A stretch of 64,000 nucleotides of DNA from Pyrus communis (GCF_963583255.1 NC_084819.1:6160501-6224500); one strand, 5' to 3'; counted from the first letter of the stretch, positions 34,136 through 46,298 are shown. Notes: a model not told the origin generated them from the sequence alone. Made by a program: numbers and translations.

Positions 34136-34391
34136 AACTTGTTTGAATGTACTTTTGAAAATGTTGAAAACGTTTTTGGAGAAAAAGATTAAAAGCGTTT
34201 TCGGGGAAAATGCTATTTGAATCAATCTTTAGTAAAAGTGCAAGTGAATTATAGAAAAACACTTAAAGTGTTTTCTGTAACAAGCACATAACTGGTGCTT
34301 CTTCCAGGAAGTACTTCAAGTATTTTTGAAAACCAAAACTATTTTCTCAAAAAATAATTTCAGTCACCTTAAAAACGCTTTTAAACGAACC
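34136..34391. mobile_element. Large foldback MITE
   Basis: Left AACTTGTTTGAATGTACTTT, TGAAAACGTTTTTGGAG pairs with right CTTAAAAACGCTTTTAAACG, AACC. Internal AAAACACTTAAAGTGTTTTC and GCACATAACTGGTGCTTCTT, GGAAGTACTTCAAGTA add nested hairpins. ~256 bp, non-coding. I recall this type as abundant in apple and pear, but did not verify it. Confidence 0.6.
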
Positions 34392-35699
34392 ATTAGAGTC
34401 ACCGAAGCACTTAGCAACTGAACATAGCATTTATCTATTAGGAAAAGGACTTTCATGCGTGAGAATAACTAACGTAGCATATTGTGTCCATGATGTCATA
34501 TGTGAACTTGTGCATGTAGTTTTCTATACTCTATGATGGATGATGACCAGATCATGTTGATAATTTTAATCTTGAGTTCACAGAGAAAAATGAAGGGGAG
34601 TGATTTTTGCATACTATTTTTAAGGCTGCTACAAAGTTTCATTCAACTGCGATTCTTGATTTTATTTTGATTTTGTTCAATTTAATACCATTTCTGAAAA
34701 TAAAAAACAAAAAAAAGGATAATTCCTCTCATACATTACATGTTTTACTAATCGTGGCACTCATGTAGGAGCGATTTCTTTCCAAATAAGGGCGTCATGA
34801 CGTATAACCTGTCACTGAGACGTTGTGATACCTCTAAGGGTTCATTTGGTGGATTAGATGAGATTGAGTCTTAGAAATATGATTGAATTGATAGAGATGG
34901 GTTACATAACCCTTGGGTTATGTAACCCATCATATTTCCTTTATTTTGGGTTTGTAGTCAATCCAGTTTGTGTCACAATTTTACAGTCTCTTTGTGGCCT
35001 GGTGGCTTTGTGTTTCACATGAGGTCCACGGGGTCGGCAGTTTGACCGGCCCAAGAAGAAAGGAATAAAAAAAAAGTGTTACAATTTTACTCACCAAAAC
35101 ATTGGCTAAGTTACAAGTCTTATTTAACTTTTATGATCGAAGATAATTAATTCACATGAGGAATTAGAGGAGGCCTTAATTAGTTCATCTCCTAGGAATT
35201 CTTGTTTCATTATCCAACCCAAGGTATGAAACTGAACTCCATATCGATAGAGATGCCTTTGATATATAGGATACCGACCTAGCTTTATTAAATTATGCCC
35301 TCAAATTGCTTCATTATTAGATTATGCCCTTGCAAATTGATTAGGTACGAAGTTGGGCACATAATAATAAAATTAAAAAAAAAAAAAAAACTAGAGTTCA
35401 TATATTGTAATATGTGGTTCGTTCTTTTTTCTTTTAATTAAACCAGGACAATGGTGAAAATATAAGGAATAATTGGAGACATGGAAAGATGACATTAGCT
35501 TACTATTAATTAAAGGAAATACATTAATTTTGTACCTAATGAACAAAACATTAACTTAATACTTAGTTTAAATAATTTAATTTAAGTAAATAAATAATTT
35601 TATGTTTCAGCTTAGATTAATAGTTATTTAATTTTCTACTGTAGACATTTAAAATATTTTCTAAACCATAGATTATATACTTTTAACCTAAATAGGTTT
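34392..35699. other. Intergenic, AT-rich
   Basis: No gene recognised. Holds the perfect palindrome at 34896-34931. A GC-richer patch at 34985-35060 is unexplained. Confidence 0.4.
34896..34931. repeat. Perfect 36-bp inverted repeat
   Basis: GATGGGTTACATAACCC, two T residues, then GGGTTATGTAACCCATC: 17-bp arms without a mismatch around a 2-base centre. It could extrude a cruciform or be the junction of a small inverted duplication. Surrounding words ATTGAGTC/ATTGAATTG are not symmetric. Confidence 0.9.
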
Positions 35700-36012
35700 T
35701 TGAGTAAAAATGATATTCCACCCAAAAGGTCCCAAATTTCCTTTCTTCTTACAAAATTCCGTTTGGAGTTCATGCTGCACAGCAGATTTTAATTTCGTGG
35801 GCCATCTTTACCACTTTAATTGTCCAAGAGGTCTACCATTTCAATACCTATACAGTCCTTATATGTGGGTTCATGCATTAAGTATTCAGTGAGTTCATAT
35901 ACTTTAAGGATTTACTTTCTGACCAATTAGAGATTCATTTTGTCCCTATATTTGATTTATATTCATTTTATATGGTGGTTGTCCCTATATAAGAACTCCC
36001 TTGGAGATGCTC
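35700..36012. mobile_element. Harbinger-like element, right end (TAA side)
   Basis: Ends AAGAACTCCCTTGGAGATGC,TC followed by TAA (36013-36015), matching the right terminus of the 11946-12635 element. The left terminus is not identified, so the start is approximate. It lies 140 bp left of the copia element. Confidence 0.5.
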
Positions 36013-36152
36013 TAAAGACTGCATGCATGGTGGTCTTTTATACTCGATACCCAAGTTTGTCTTCACTATTTTCAATACACATTGTTTTTGTTTTTATTTT
36101 TTGAACAATTTCAATACACATTGTTAAGAAACATATTCTATACAGTGACTTT

Positions 36153-36534
36153 TGTTCGATTTGGCATTAAATCAACATGCCTAAACTAAAAAGGATTAGG
36201 ATATCTAGGACGCAAGATATTTGGATTTGTGTTTCCTAGTTGGTTTGGGATTTGGTTTAAGTATAGGTTTGGTTTCTTATATTCTAGGGACTTTGTGTAA
36301 ACCTAGGACATCTATTAGTATAAATAGATGGATAACGGATAGAGTTTTGTGTGTGAGAGTTTTTTAGAGGCATAAGTTTATATACTTGAGAACACTTTGT
36401 GTTTGTGAGTTCTCTTGTATTTGTTGGTAATCGATAAGGCTTCCGTTGTTAGAGAGGTACTCCTATATTGGAGGAACTCTGAAATCGTTGTGTTTTATTT
36501 ATTGCTTGATTGGTTTTTCGTTAAGTTTATAACA
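36153..36534 (+). repeat. Copia 5' LTR (382 bp)
   Basis: Begins TGTTCGATTTGGCATT and ends TTATAACA. TATAAATA at 36319-36326 is the likely promoter. It matches 46299-46535 over the shared part. The second-copy terminus TGTTGGATTTGG suggests the C at base 5 here is a mutation. Confidence 0.88.
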
Positions 36535-36581
36535 AGTGATATCAAGAGCCAGGTTCTTACGTGGGTTGGGACTATCAAGCA

Positions 36582-37555
36582 ATGACGAAGACTGGTGATT
36601 CCACCAGTAGTGATGATGTTGAAGAAAAGTTTGGCACTAGTGGAACCAAGACGACGGTTTAGAGTGCTAGGTTTGAAATTGAGAAATTCGATGGAAGGAA
36701 CAACTTTGCTATGTGACAATGTGAGGTTCGAGATGTCCTGATACAACAAGGTTTGGTTGTTGTGTTAGGAGACATGCCGTTTTCGATGAAAAAAGAAGAA
36801 TGGGAAAGATTGAATGCTAATGCATGTTCTACAATTCGGCTATGCTTGGGAAAGCACCAAAAGTATGGTGTGATGAACATAACCTCTGCGAAGGAATTGT
36901 GGGCTGCATTGGAGACAAAATATATGAAGAAGAGTGCAAAGAATCGATTGCATCTCAAGAGGAAGTTGTTTAGGTTCCAGTACAAAGAAGGCACGAAGAT
37001 GATTGGCCATCTAGAAGAGTTTAACAAGCTTATAGCTGAACTGGCAAATCTTGAAGAGATAATCAAAGATGAAGACAAGGCCTTGATCCTGATGAACTCA
37101 TTGCCTAAATCCTATGAGCCTGTCGTGACTACTTGGATTTATGGCAGGGAGACAATTAAGTATGATGAAATCTCAAGTGCTCTTATGAATCATGAGGTGA
37201 GACACCTTGACAGGCAAAAAAAGAATAACTCTAAAGTTGTGATAGTGAGAGGAAGATCAAAAGAAATGAAAGGTCCGTACAGAAAAAATAGTAGGTATTG
37301 TACTAGATGAGTCTTAAAGAATAAGAAGTTCTTGGACAAAGATGAGTGTGCTTTTTGTCATGAAAAAAGACACTAGAAGAAAGACTGTCCTGAAATCAAA
37401 GAAAAGATTAGAAAGAAAAAGGATGACTCAAAAGCAAATATGGTTGAAGTCGAGGATGAGGAATTTGTCTATGCCCTAACTGCATTGAGCATTGTCGATT
37501 ATATGGAAGAGTGGGTGCTCGGCACATATTGTACCCATCACATGACTTCTTAAAG
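36582..37555 (+). pseudogene. Copia gag (UBN2 type) and start of protease, disrupted
   Basis: ATG at 36582 opens MTKTGDSTSSDDVEE. In-frame TAG at 36660-36662 and TGA at 36714-36716 break it; the second replaces a Trp usually found in this block. An intact stretch, 36753-37308, contains ELWAALETKYMKK, NRLHLKRKLFRFQY and IGHLEEFNKLIAELA, typical gag words of Tnt1-like elements. The CX2CX4HX4C zinc knuckle (CAFCHEKRH..KKDC, from 37347) survives except for a TAG inside. The protease equivalent, WVLGTYCTHHM near 37511, lacks the normal Asp of D-T/S-G. Non-functional. Confidence 0.85.
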
Positions 37556-37899
37556 GCATTGATTTTCAAGCTTCAAGGGTATGAATGGAACTGTGTATAT
37601 GGGATATGATAACTCATGTACAACTTAAGAAATTGGAAGCATCAGGGTCAAGCATCATGATAGTGTGATTTGAGAATTACACTGTGTAAGGTACGTCCCA
37701 AATCTTAAGAAAAATTTAATCTCACTAGGCACTCTCGAGTCATAAGGCTACAAGTTTTACTTCGATAACAATGTGCTCAAAGTTGCTAAAGGAGCACTTG
37801 TTATAATGAAAGGGCCTCGGAATGGCTTACTTTATATGCTACAAGGAAAGACTTTGGAAAATGGAGTGGCTATGGTAGCTGATAAAGTGTAAAGTGATA

Positions 37900-38640
37900 A
37901 AAGTGACTTGTTTGTATTTTGGCACATGAGGTTGGGACATGTAGGAGAAAAAATATTGCAAGGATTGATCAAGCAAAGGTGTTTAAAATGAGCAAAAATT
38001 AGAAAGATAGAGTTCTGTGAGCATTGCGTTCTTGGCAAACAAACAAAGGTGAAATTTGGCTCAGCTATTAATCAAACGAAAGGGATTTTTACTATGTTCA
38101 CTCTAATGTTTGGGGGCTTGCAAAGAATGCTTCTTTAGTTGGAAACAGATGGTTTGTATCTTTTATTGATGACTACTCTCGCAGATCATGGATATATATG
38201 ATGAAAGGAAAGGACAATGTTCTTGACATCTTCCTGGAATGGAAGAACATGGTGGAGACCAAGACTGGAAAGAAGATTAAGATATTGAGAAGTGACAATG
38301 AAGGGGAATATACATCTAATCATTTCTTCAAAGTGTGTAAAAAGCAAGGGATTAGTCGACATTTCAGTGTTAGACATACTCCATGGCATAATGGGATTGC
38401 AAAAAGACTAAATAGGACTTTGCTCGAGAAAGTTTGTTGCATGTTATCTCAAGCTAAGCTGCGAAAGAGATTTTGGGCAAAAGCTTTGAGCTATGCATGT
38501 TATATGCTTAATCGACTACTGTCAACAACATTGGAGGGTAGAACACCCATTAAAGTGTGGTCTGAAGAACCAGCTTATGACTACGATAAGCTATGAGTGT
38601 TTGGATGCAATGCCTATTTTCATGTGAAGGAAAACAAACT
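37900..38640 (+). pseudogene. Copia GAG-pre-integrase and integrase, disrupted
   Basis: FWHMRLGHVGEK and FCEHCVLGKQ give the HHCC zinc motif. The core follows: FIDDYSRRSW (first Asp), LRSDNEGEY (second Asp) and NGIAKRLNRTLLEK. In the last motif the catalytic Glu position is Lys (AAA at 38402-38404). A TGA near 37989 and TGA at 38594-38596 break the frame. The DDE change alone would abolish strand transfer, as known for the family. Confidence 0.85.
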
Positions 38641-39136
38641 GGATCGATGAGCCAAGAAAGTTGTCTTTATGAGATTCAATAGTCGTGTGAAAGGCTTCAG
38701 ACTTTGGTGTCCCGAGTTGAACAAGATTATAGTAAGTAAAGATGTGACATTCGATGAAAGTCACATGAAACTGAACGAAGATGTTCACATAGTGGAGCTT
38801 AAGGAACAAGTAATTGTGAATTCATAGCCAAGTAAGGAAACTGTACAAGAAGAAAGACAAGATGATCAACTTGAACTTGAAGAGAGTGATCACGAAGAAG
38901 AAACATCATCAGAAGAACTAAAGATACAAGATGATTGCATAGCCAAAAGGAAGGGAAAAAGAGATATATCCCTACTTGCGAGATATAAAGATTGCATGGC
39001 CTGCATGGTATACGTATTGCCAGTAATTGAGGTTGAAATTCCCACTAATTTTGAAAAAAGCAGTAAACAGTGAAGAACAGAGTAAATGGAATGATTCAAT
39101 AAACGATGAAATGCTCTCCCTTCACAAGATTAAGAC

Positions 39137-40200
39137 TTGGAACTAGTGGAGCTGCCTAGAGGAAGGAAAGCAATTGGTTGCAAATGGGTTTATGTAAAGA
39201 AGGATGGAGTGGATGACAAGAACTTGGTAAGATTTAAAGCTAGGCTAGTAGCTAAAGGATATGCTCAGAATGAGGGAATAGATTACAATGAGATTTTTTG
39301 CCCTAGTTGCACAATTTAACCTTGAATTGGTACAACTAGACGTGAAGACTGCATTCCTTCACGGTAATTTGGATGAAGAATCATTGGTATCAAGTGAAGG
39401 GCAAAGAAAGATTGGTTTGTAAGCTTAGAAAATCTCTTTATGATTAGAATCAGTCGCCCAGGTAGTGGTATTTAAGATTGGACAAGTTTATGAAGGGTCA
39501 AGACTATACAAGACGTCACTATGATCATCGTGTTTATCACAAAAAGTTGAAAGATGGTTCGTTCGTGTACTTGTTAATCTATGTGGACGACATGCTTATA
39601 GCCTCAAGCAATATTTTAGAGATAGAAAACTTGAAGGAGCAAATTAGAAGGAAGTTTGAAATGTAGTATCTTAGTGAAGCCAAGAAAATATTGGGAATGG
39701 AGATCACAAGGGATAGACAAAAATGTTTGGTGTGTTTGTCTCAAAAGCAATATCTTGAGAAGTTGTTACAAAAGTTTGGAGTAACAAAAGACACTAAGCC
39801 TGTAGGAACTTTGTTAGGTGCTCATTTCAAATTGAGCAGTCAACAATGTCCCAAAACTAATGAAGAAAAGTCAAAGATGGATGGTATTCCATATGCTAAT
39901 TTGGTTGGAGGATTAATGTATACTATGGTGTGTACTCATCTTGATATAGCACACACAACTGGAATTATTAGTAGATTCATGCATAATCCTAGAAAAGAGC
40001 ATTGGAATGCTACTAAGTGGATACTAAGGTATTTACATGGAATGAGGGACAAAGGTATTTGATTGAAAAATGCGATGAAGGAATTAATAAGTTCTCAGTT
40101 GGATATGTGGACTTAGACTTTGCTGGAGACTTAGACAAGAGAAGATTGACAACTGAGTATGTGTTTACTATGGCAAAGGGTCCTATATGCTAGAGATCAA
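39137..40200 (+). pseudogene. Copia reverse transcriptase and first part of RNase H, disrupted
   Basis: ELVELPRGRKAIGCKWVYVK, ARLVAKGYAQNEGIDYNEIF is followed by a frameshifting deletion near 39300, where the usual SPVVK.TSIR block is missing. The frame shifts to LVAQFNLELVQLDVKTAFLH. The catalytic YVDDM (39580 onward) is intact, in LLIYVDDMLIAS. Then a TAG at 39664, and GMEITRDR, SRFMHNPRKEHWNATKWILR. The RNase H start (GYVDLDFAGDLDKRRL) runs to the hAT insertion. Confidence 0.87.
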
Positions 40201-40727
40201 TATTACAACTAGGCCTGGCAAACGGGTTGTGTCTGTCGTGTTCGTGTCGTTTTCGTGTAACACCTATTATCTTAACGGGTCGTGTCGTGTCACACTCGTT
40301 ATCTTAACGGGTCCTTAACAGGTCGGGTCACTTTACCCAACGGGTAAAGTGACCCAACCCGTTATGACCCGCTTAAGAAAAATGTTTTTTTTTCCTTAAC
40401 GTTGGGTAAAGTGACCCAACCCGTTATGACCCGCTTAAGAAAAATGTTTTTTTTTCCTTAAATTTGCATATACCACACATTGCCACATAAATATTACTTC
40501 AAAATATTAAAACACATTTGTCGTTTAAGTACTACATCTACACTTGAAAATAAAAGCCTAATAAACAAACATCCATACACTACTAATCTATTACAAAATA
40601 TTAAATGTGCAATGATATGCAAAATGAAAGAGTTTTTGTTTTAAAGGTTGTGAAGCCTTTCTCAAAAGTTTAAACCTTGCCAATGGAACTCAAAGCTTGC
40701 ATGTTATTCCTTTTACAAAATCCTCAA

Positions 40728-43700
40728 TTTTCTTCGATCATCATGACATAAGATTTTGTGGTATCCACTAGTGTAAATATTTTAAGTTGAATATCAAATT
40801 CATCTCTGAATCTTTGTTTTTTGCGATTTTTGGCGTATGCGATCTTGAAGCATATACAAACAAGTTTGACGGTTGGATCATTGAAATTATTTTCGTAGAA
40901 TGCGTATCCCATCAAAACGATAGATTCACTAACACTTGGAGTTTATTTATACTTTCATTAAGTATAACATAAGATTTTGTGGTATCTACTAGGGTAAATA
41001 TTTTAAATTGAAGATCGAATTCATTCATTGTATTCATATAGGGTCAAGGGCTATAGCTGTAAAAAATCATCAAAATCAGAGTTAAAATAACCGTTAAATC
41101 GTGATTTTTTGTTGATAACCGTCGAAAAGTTTTGTCCCATTACTTGATCTCTGAATGTTTGTTTTTTGAAATTTTTGGCATATGCGATCTTGAAGTATAT
41201 ACAAACATGTTTGACGGTTGGATCGTTGAAACTAGTTTCATAGAATGCGTATCCCATCAAAACAATAGATTCACTAACACTTAAGAGTTTATTCATACTT
41301 TCATTAAGTATAACATAAGATTTTGTGGTATCCACTTGTGTAAATATTTTAAATTGAAGATCGAGTTCAATCATTGTATTCGTATAGGGTCAAGGAGTGT
41401 AGCTGTAAAAAAATCATCAAAATCGGAGTTAAAATAACCGTTAAATCGTGATTTTTCATTGATAACCGTCGAAAGGTTTTGTCCCTTTACTTGATCTCTG
41501 AATGTTTATTTTTTGCGATTTTTACCATATACGATTTTGAAGCATATACAAACAAGTTTGACGGTTGGATTGTTGAAATTAATTTCGTAGAATGCGTATC
41601 CCATCAAAATGATAGATTCACTAACACTTAAGAGTTTATTCATACTTTCATTAAGTATAACATAAGATTTTGTAGTATCCACTAGTGTAAATATTTTAAA
41701 TTGAAGATCGAGTTCATTCACTGTATTCACATAGGGTCAAGGAGTGTGGATGTAAAAAATCATCAAAATCAGAGTTAAAATAACCGTTAAATCGTGATTT
41801 TTCAATGATCACTGTCAAAAAGCTTTGTCCTGTTACTTGATCTCTAAATGTTTATTTTTTGCAATTTTTGGTGTATGTGATCTCGAAGTATATACAAACA
41901 TTTTTTACGGTTTGATCGTTGAAATTAGTTTCGTAGAATACGTATCCCATCAAAATGATAAATTCACTAACACTTAAAAGTTTATTTATACTTTTATTAA
42001 GTATAACATAAGATTTTGTGGTATCCATTAGTGTAAATATTTTAAATTGAAGATCGAGTTCATTCATGATATTCATATAGGGTCAAGGAGTGTAGCTGTA
42101 AAAAATCATCAAAATCGGAGTTAAAATAACTGTTAAATCGTGATTTTTCGTTGATAACCGTCGAAAACTTTAGACCCGTTACTTGATCTCTGAATGTTTG
42201 TTTTTTGAAATTTTTGGCGTATGCGATCTCGAAGCATATAAAAACATGTTTGACGGTTGGATCGTCAAAACTAGTTTCATAGAATGTGTATCCTATCAAA
42301 ACAATAAATTCACTAACACTTAGAGTTTATTTATACTTTCATTAAATATAACATAAGATTTTGTGGTATCCACTTGTGTAAATATTTTAAATTGAAGATC
42401 AAATTCATTTATTGTATTCATATAGGGTCAAGGAGTGTAGTTGTAAAAAATCATCAAAATCGGAGTTAAAATAACCGTGAAATCGTGAATTTTCGTTGAT
42501 AACCGTCGAAACGTTTTGTCCTGTTACTTGATCTCTGAATGTTTGTTTTTTGAAATTTTTGACGTATGCGATCTCGAAGCATATACAAACATGTTTGACG
42601 GTTGGATCGTTGAAACTAGTTTCATAGAATGTGTATCCTATCAAAACAATAGATTCACTAACACTTAGAGTTTATTTATACTTTCATTAAGTATAACATA
42701 AGATTTTGAGGTATCCACTAGTATAAATATTTAAAATTGAAGATCGAGTTCATTCATGATATTCATATAGGGTTAAGGAGTGTAGCTGTAAAAAATCATC
42801 AAAATCGAAGTTAAAATAACCGTTAAATCGTGATTTTTCGTTTATAACTGTCGAAAACTTTTGACCCGTTACTTGATCTCTGAATGTTTGTTTTTTGAAA
42901 TTTTTGACGTATGCGATCTCGAAGCATATACAAACATGTTTGACGGTTGGATCGTCAAAACTAGTTTCATAGAATGCATATCCTATCAAAACAATAAATT
43001 CACTAACACTTAAGAGTTTATTTATACTTTCATTAAGTATAATATAAGATTTTGTGGTATCCACTTGTGTAAATATTTTAAATTGAAGATCGAATTCATT
43101 CATTGTATTCATATAGGGTCAATGAGTGTAGTTGTAAAAAATCATCAAAATTGGAGTTAAAATAACCGTTAAATCGTGATCTTTCATTTATAACCTTCGA
43201 AAAGTTTTGTCCCGTTACTTGATCTCTGAATGTTTGTTTTTTGTGATTTTTTTCTGATATGATCTCGAAGCATATACAAATAAGTTTGATGGTTGGGATC
43301 GTTGAAATTAGTTTCAGATAATTTGTATCCCATCAAAACGATAGATTGACTAACACTTGAAGTTTATTTATATTCATTAAGTATAATATAAGATTTTGTG
43401 GTATCCACTTGTGTAAATATTTTAATTGAAGATCGAATTCATTCATTGTATTCATATATGGTCAAGGAGTGTAGTTGTAAAAAATCATCAAAATCGGAGT
43501 TAAAATAACCGTTAAATCGTGATTTTTCGTTGATAACCGTCAAAAAGTTTTGGCTCGTTACTTGATCTCTGAATATTTGTTTTTTGAAATTTTTGATGTA
43601 TGCGATCTCGAAGCATATACAACCATGTTTGACGGTTGGATCGTTGAAACTAGTTTCATAGAATGCGTATCCTATCAAAACAATAGATTCACTAACACTT

Positions 43701-45065
43701 AGATTTTATTTATACTTTCATTAAGTATAACATAAGATTTTGTGGTATCCACTTGTGTAAATATTTTAAATTGAAGATCGAGTTCATTCATTATATTCAT
43801 ATAGGGTCAATGAGTGTAGCTGTAAAAAATCATCAAAATCGGAGTTAAAATAACCGTTAAATCGTGATTTTTCGTTTATAACCGTGGAAATTTTTTGTCT
43901 CGTTACTTGATCTCTGAATGTTTTTTTTTTGTGATTTTTTGCTGATGTGATCTCGAAGCATATACAAACAAGTTTAACGGTTATGATCGTTGAAATTAGT
44001 TTCGGAGAATTTGTGTCCCATCAAAACGATAGATTGACTAACACTTAGAGTTTATTTATACTATCATTAAGTATAATATAAGATTTTGTGGTATCCACTA
44101 GTGTAAATATTTTAAATTGAAGATCAAATTCATTCGTTGTATTTATATAGGGTCAAGGAGTGTAGTTGTAAAAAATCATCAAAATCGGAGTTAAAATAAC
44201 CGTTAAATCGTGATTTTTCGTTTATAACCGTCGAAAAGCTTTGTCCTGCTACTTGATCTCTGAATGTTTGTTTTTTGTGATTTTTTGCTGATGTGATCTC
44301 GAAGCATATACGAACAAGTTTGACGGTTGGGATTGTTGAAATTAGTTTCGGATAATTCGTATCCCATCAAAACGATAGATTGACTAACACTAAGAGTTTA
44401 TTTATACTTTCATTAAGTATAACATAAGATTTTGTGGTATTCACTTGTGTAAATATTTTAAATTGAAGATCGAATTTATTCATTGTATTCATATAGGGTC
44501 AAGGAGTGTAGCCGTAAAAAAAACATCAAAATCGGAGTTAAAATAACCGTTAAATCGTGATTTTTCGTTTACAACCGTTGAAAAAACTTTGTACCGTTAC
44601 TTGATCTCTGAATGTTTGTTTTTTGTGATTTTTTGCTGATGTGATCTCAAAGCATATACAAACAAGTTTGACGGTTGAGATCATTGAAATTAGTTTCGGA
44701 GAATTCGTATCCCATAAAAACAATAGATTGACTAACACTTAAAGTTTATTTATACTTTCATCAAGTATAACATAAGATTTTGTGGTATCCACTTGTGTAA
44801 ATATTTTAAATTGAAGATCAAATTCATTCATTGTATTCATATATGGTCAATGAGTGTAGCTGTAAAAAATCATCAAAATCGAAGTTAAAATAACCGTTAA
44901 ATTGTGATTTTTCGTTTATAACTGTCGAAAAGCTTTGTCTCGTTACTTGATATCTGAATGTTTGTTTTTTGCAATTTTTTGCTGATGTGATCTCGAAGCA
45001 TATACAAACAAGTTTGACGGTTGGGATCGTTGAAATTAGTTTCGGAGAATTCGTATCCCATCAAG
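40728..45065. repeat. Tandem array, ~12.5 units of ~345 bp
   Basis: Each unit contains ATCATCAAAATCGGAGTTAA, AATAACCGTTAAATCGTGAT, then GTTACTTGATCTCTGAATG, a variable middle, CATATACAAACAAGTTTGAC, CCCATCAAAACGATAGATTC, and AACATAAGATTTTGTGGTAT. The landmark ACTTGATCTCTGAATG falls near 41145, 41488, 41835, 42179, 42523, 42868, 43215, 43557, 43904, 44250, 44597 and 44942. Minus-strand ORFs of 60-120 aa recur because 345 is a multiple of three; they start MNTMNELDLQFKIFT or similar. No known domain. Confidence 0.93.
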
Positions 45066-45760
45066 TTCAATGGTGTGTGTGTATATATATATATTTATTT
45101 ATTATATTTATTTTGTACACATAATTGATTGGTATACGGAGTAGTACATCACGTGAGTCATTATAAAAATAGTGAGATATGTCATATATGTGATAAAAAG
45201 TTAATAACTTAAAAAAAAAAAAAAAAAAATCTCACCACTTCTATTAATTTTCATTTTTCCCTCTCTTTTTTGTTTCCTTTTCAACTTTTTTTATAATTTT
45301 CACTTTTCCCTTTGACAGCCTACGGTGCCTACCCATCTTTCCCTAATTCCCTCTCTTTTTTGTTTCTTTTTCAACTTTTCTTATCACTTTCATTTTCCCT
45401 CCATTTTTCTTCAAAAAGGGCGACACTGCAACCTGCAGGGAATGGAATGGAATTATCAATTATGGAATCAAATCAATGAATGCATATTAATTAATAATTA
45501 TTATAGTTTTTATAAAATTTAATTCAAAATTTAATATGTATATATATATATATATATAATTATTATAGATAGTTAATATTTTGGGGGTATAATTATTATA
45601 GTAAATTTAATATATATATATATATTATAGTTTTTAGGGGTATAAAATTGTTAAATTAATATATATAATTATTACAGTATTTTTTTAGGGTTATAAAATT
45701 ATAAAAATAATATTCTGCTTATCATGTATCGTGTTACCCACATGTATACCCGAATCAACC
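45066..45760. other. AT-rich right arm of the hAT element
   Basis: TA runs at 45078-45094, 45537-45558 and 45610-45625, a poly-A run at 45211-45229, and pyrimidine-rich duplicated text (TTTCCCTCTCTTTTTTGTTTC) at 45256-45380, quoted in part. No gene. Confidence 0.6.
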
Positions 45761-45899
45761 CGTTATCTTAACAGGTGCTTATCGGGTTACCCGATAACGA
45801 CCCGATTCGTTATCGTGTCGACCCGAACACCTGTTAATTTCGTGTCGTGTCGTGTCGGGTTATCGGGTCGTGTCAGGAATTGCCAGGCCTAATTACAAC

Positions 45900-46229
45900 C
45901 AACGGTGGCACTATCAACCATAGAAGAAGAATACATGGCGATCGCTGAAGCTATCAAAGAAGCAATGTGAACTTTGGGGTTGTTAGGAGATTTAGGTGTA
46001 GAACAACACAAATTAGATGTATATTGTCATAGCCAAAGTGCCATTTATTTTGGCAGATATCAGGCACATTGATGTACAATATCATTTTGTGAGAGAAGTG
46101 GTAGCTGAATGTGAGATTCGTCTAAAAAATGGTGGTATAGAAGATAATCCAGTTGACTTGTTGACAAAGGTGGTTAATGCAGCCAAGTTTGAGCACTGCT
46201 TGGATTTGGTGCAGTTGAAGCAAGTTTGA
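45900..46229 (+). pseudogene. Copia RNase H, second part, disrupted
   Basis: Continues the domain after the hAT insertion: VALSTIEEEYMAIAEAIKEA, a TGA where Trp is expected (45967-45969), LGLLGDLGVEQHKLDVYC, then frameshifts. HIDVQYHFVREVVAE and the terminal DNPVDLLTKVVNAAKFEHCLDLV are recognisable. Stop at 46227-46229. Confidence 0.83.
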
Positions 46230-46298
46230 TTTTGCAATATGGTGAAGCAACGAAAGTTGTTTAATGACTCGTTATGGATTTCATGCCAAGGTGGAGAT

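Larger units (their letters stand above)
40210..45891. mobile_element. Non-autonomous hAT element carrying a ~345-bp tandem array
   Basis: 5682 bp. Termini TAGGCCTGGCAA and its complement TTGCCAGGCCTA, flanked by a perfect 8-bp duplication ATTACAAC (40202-40209, 45892-45899), both hAT hallmarks. Sub-terminal regions (40220-40330, 45760-45880) are full of GTCGTGTC / GGGTTATCGGGTC motifs in both orientations, typical of transposase-binding repeats. A 62-bp duplication lies at 40342-40465. The interior is almost entirely tandem repeat (40728-45065) plus AT-rich DNA. No transposase or BED/dimerisation domain, so it depended on a partner in trans. Inserted in copia RNase H. Confidence 0.9.

Noticed and set aside
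41051..43678. Family of similar small proteins encoded on the minus strand
   Set aside because: They are one 345-bp tandem repeat read in the same frame. No start context, domain or codon signature supports expression.
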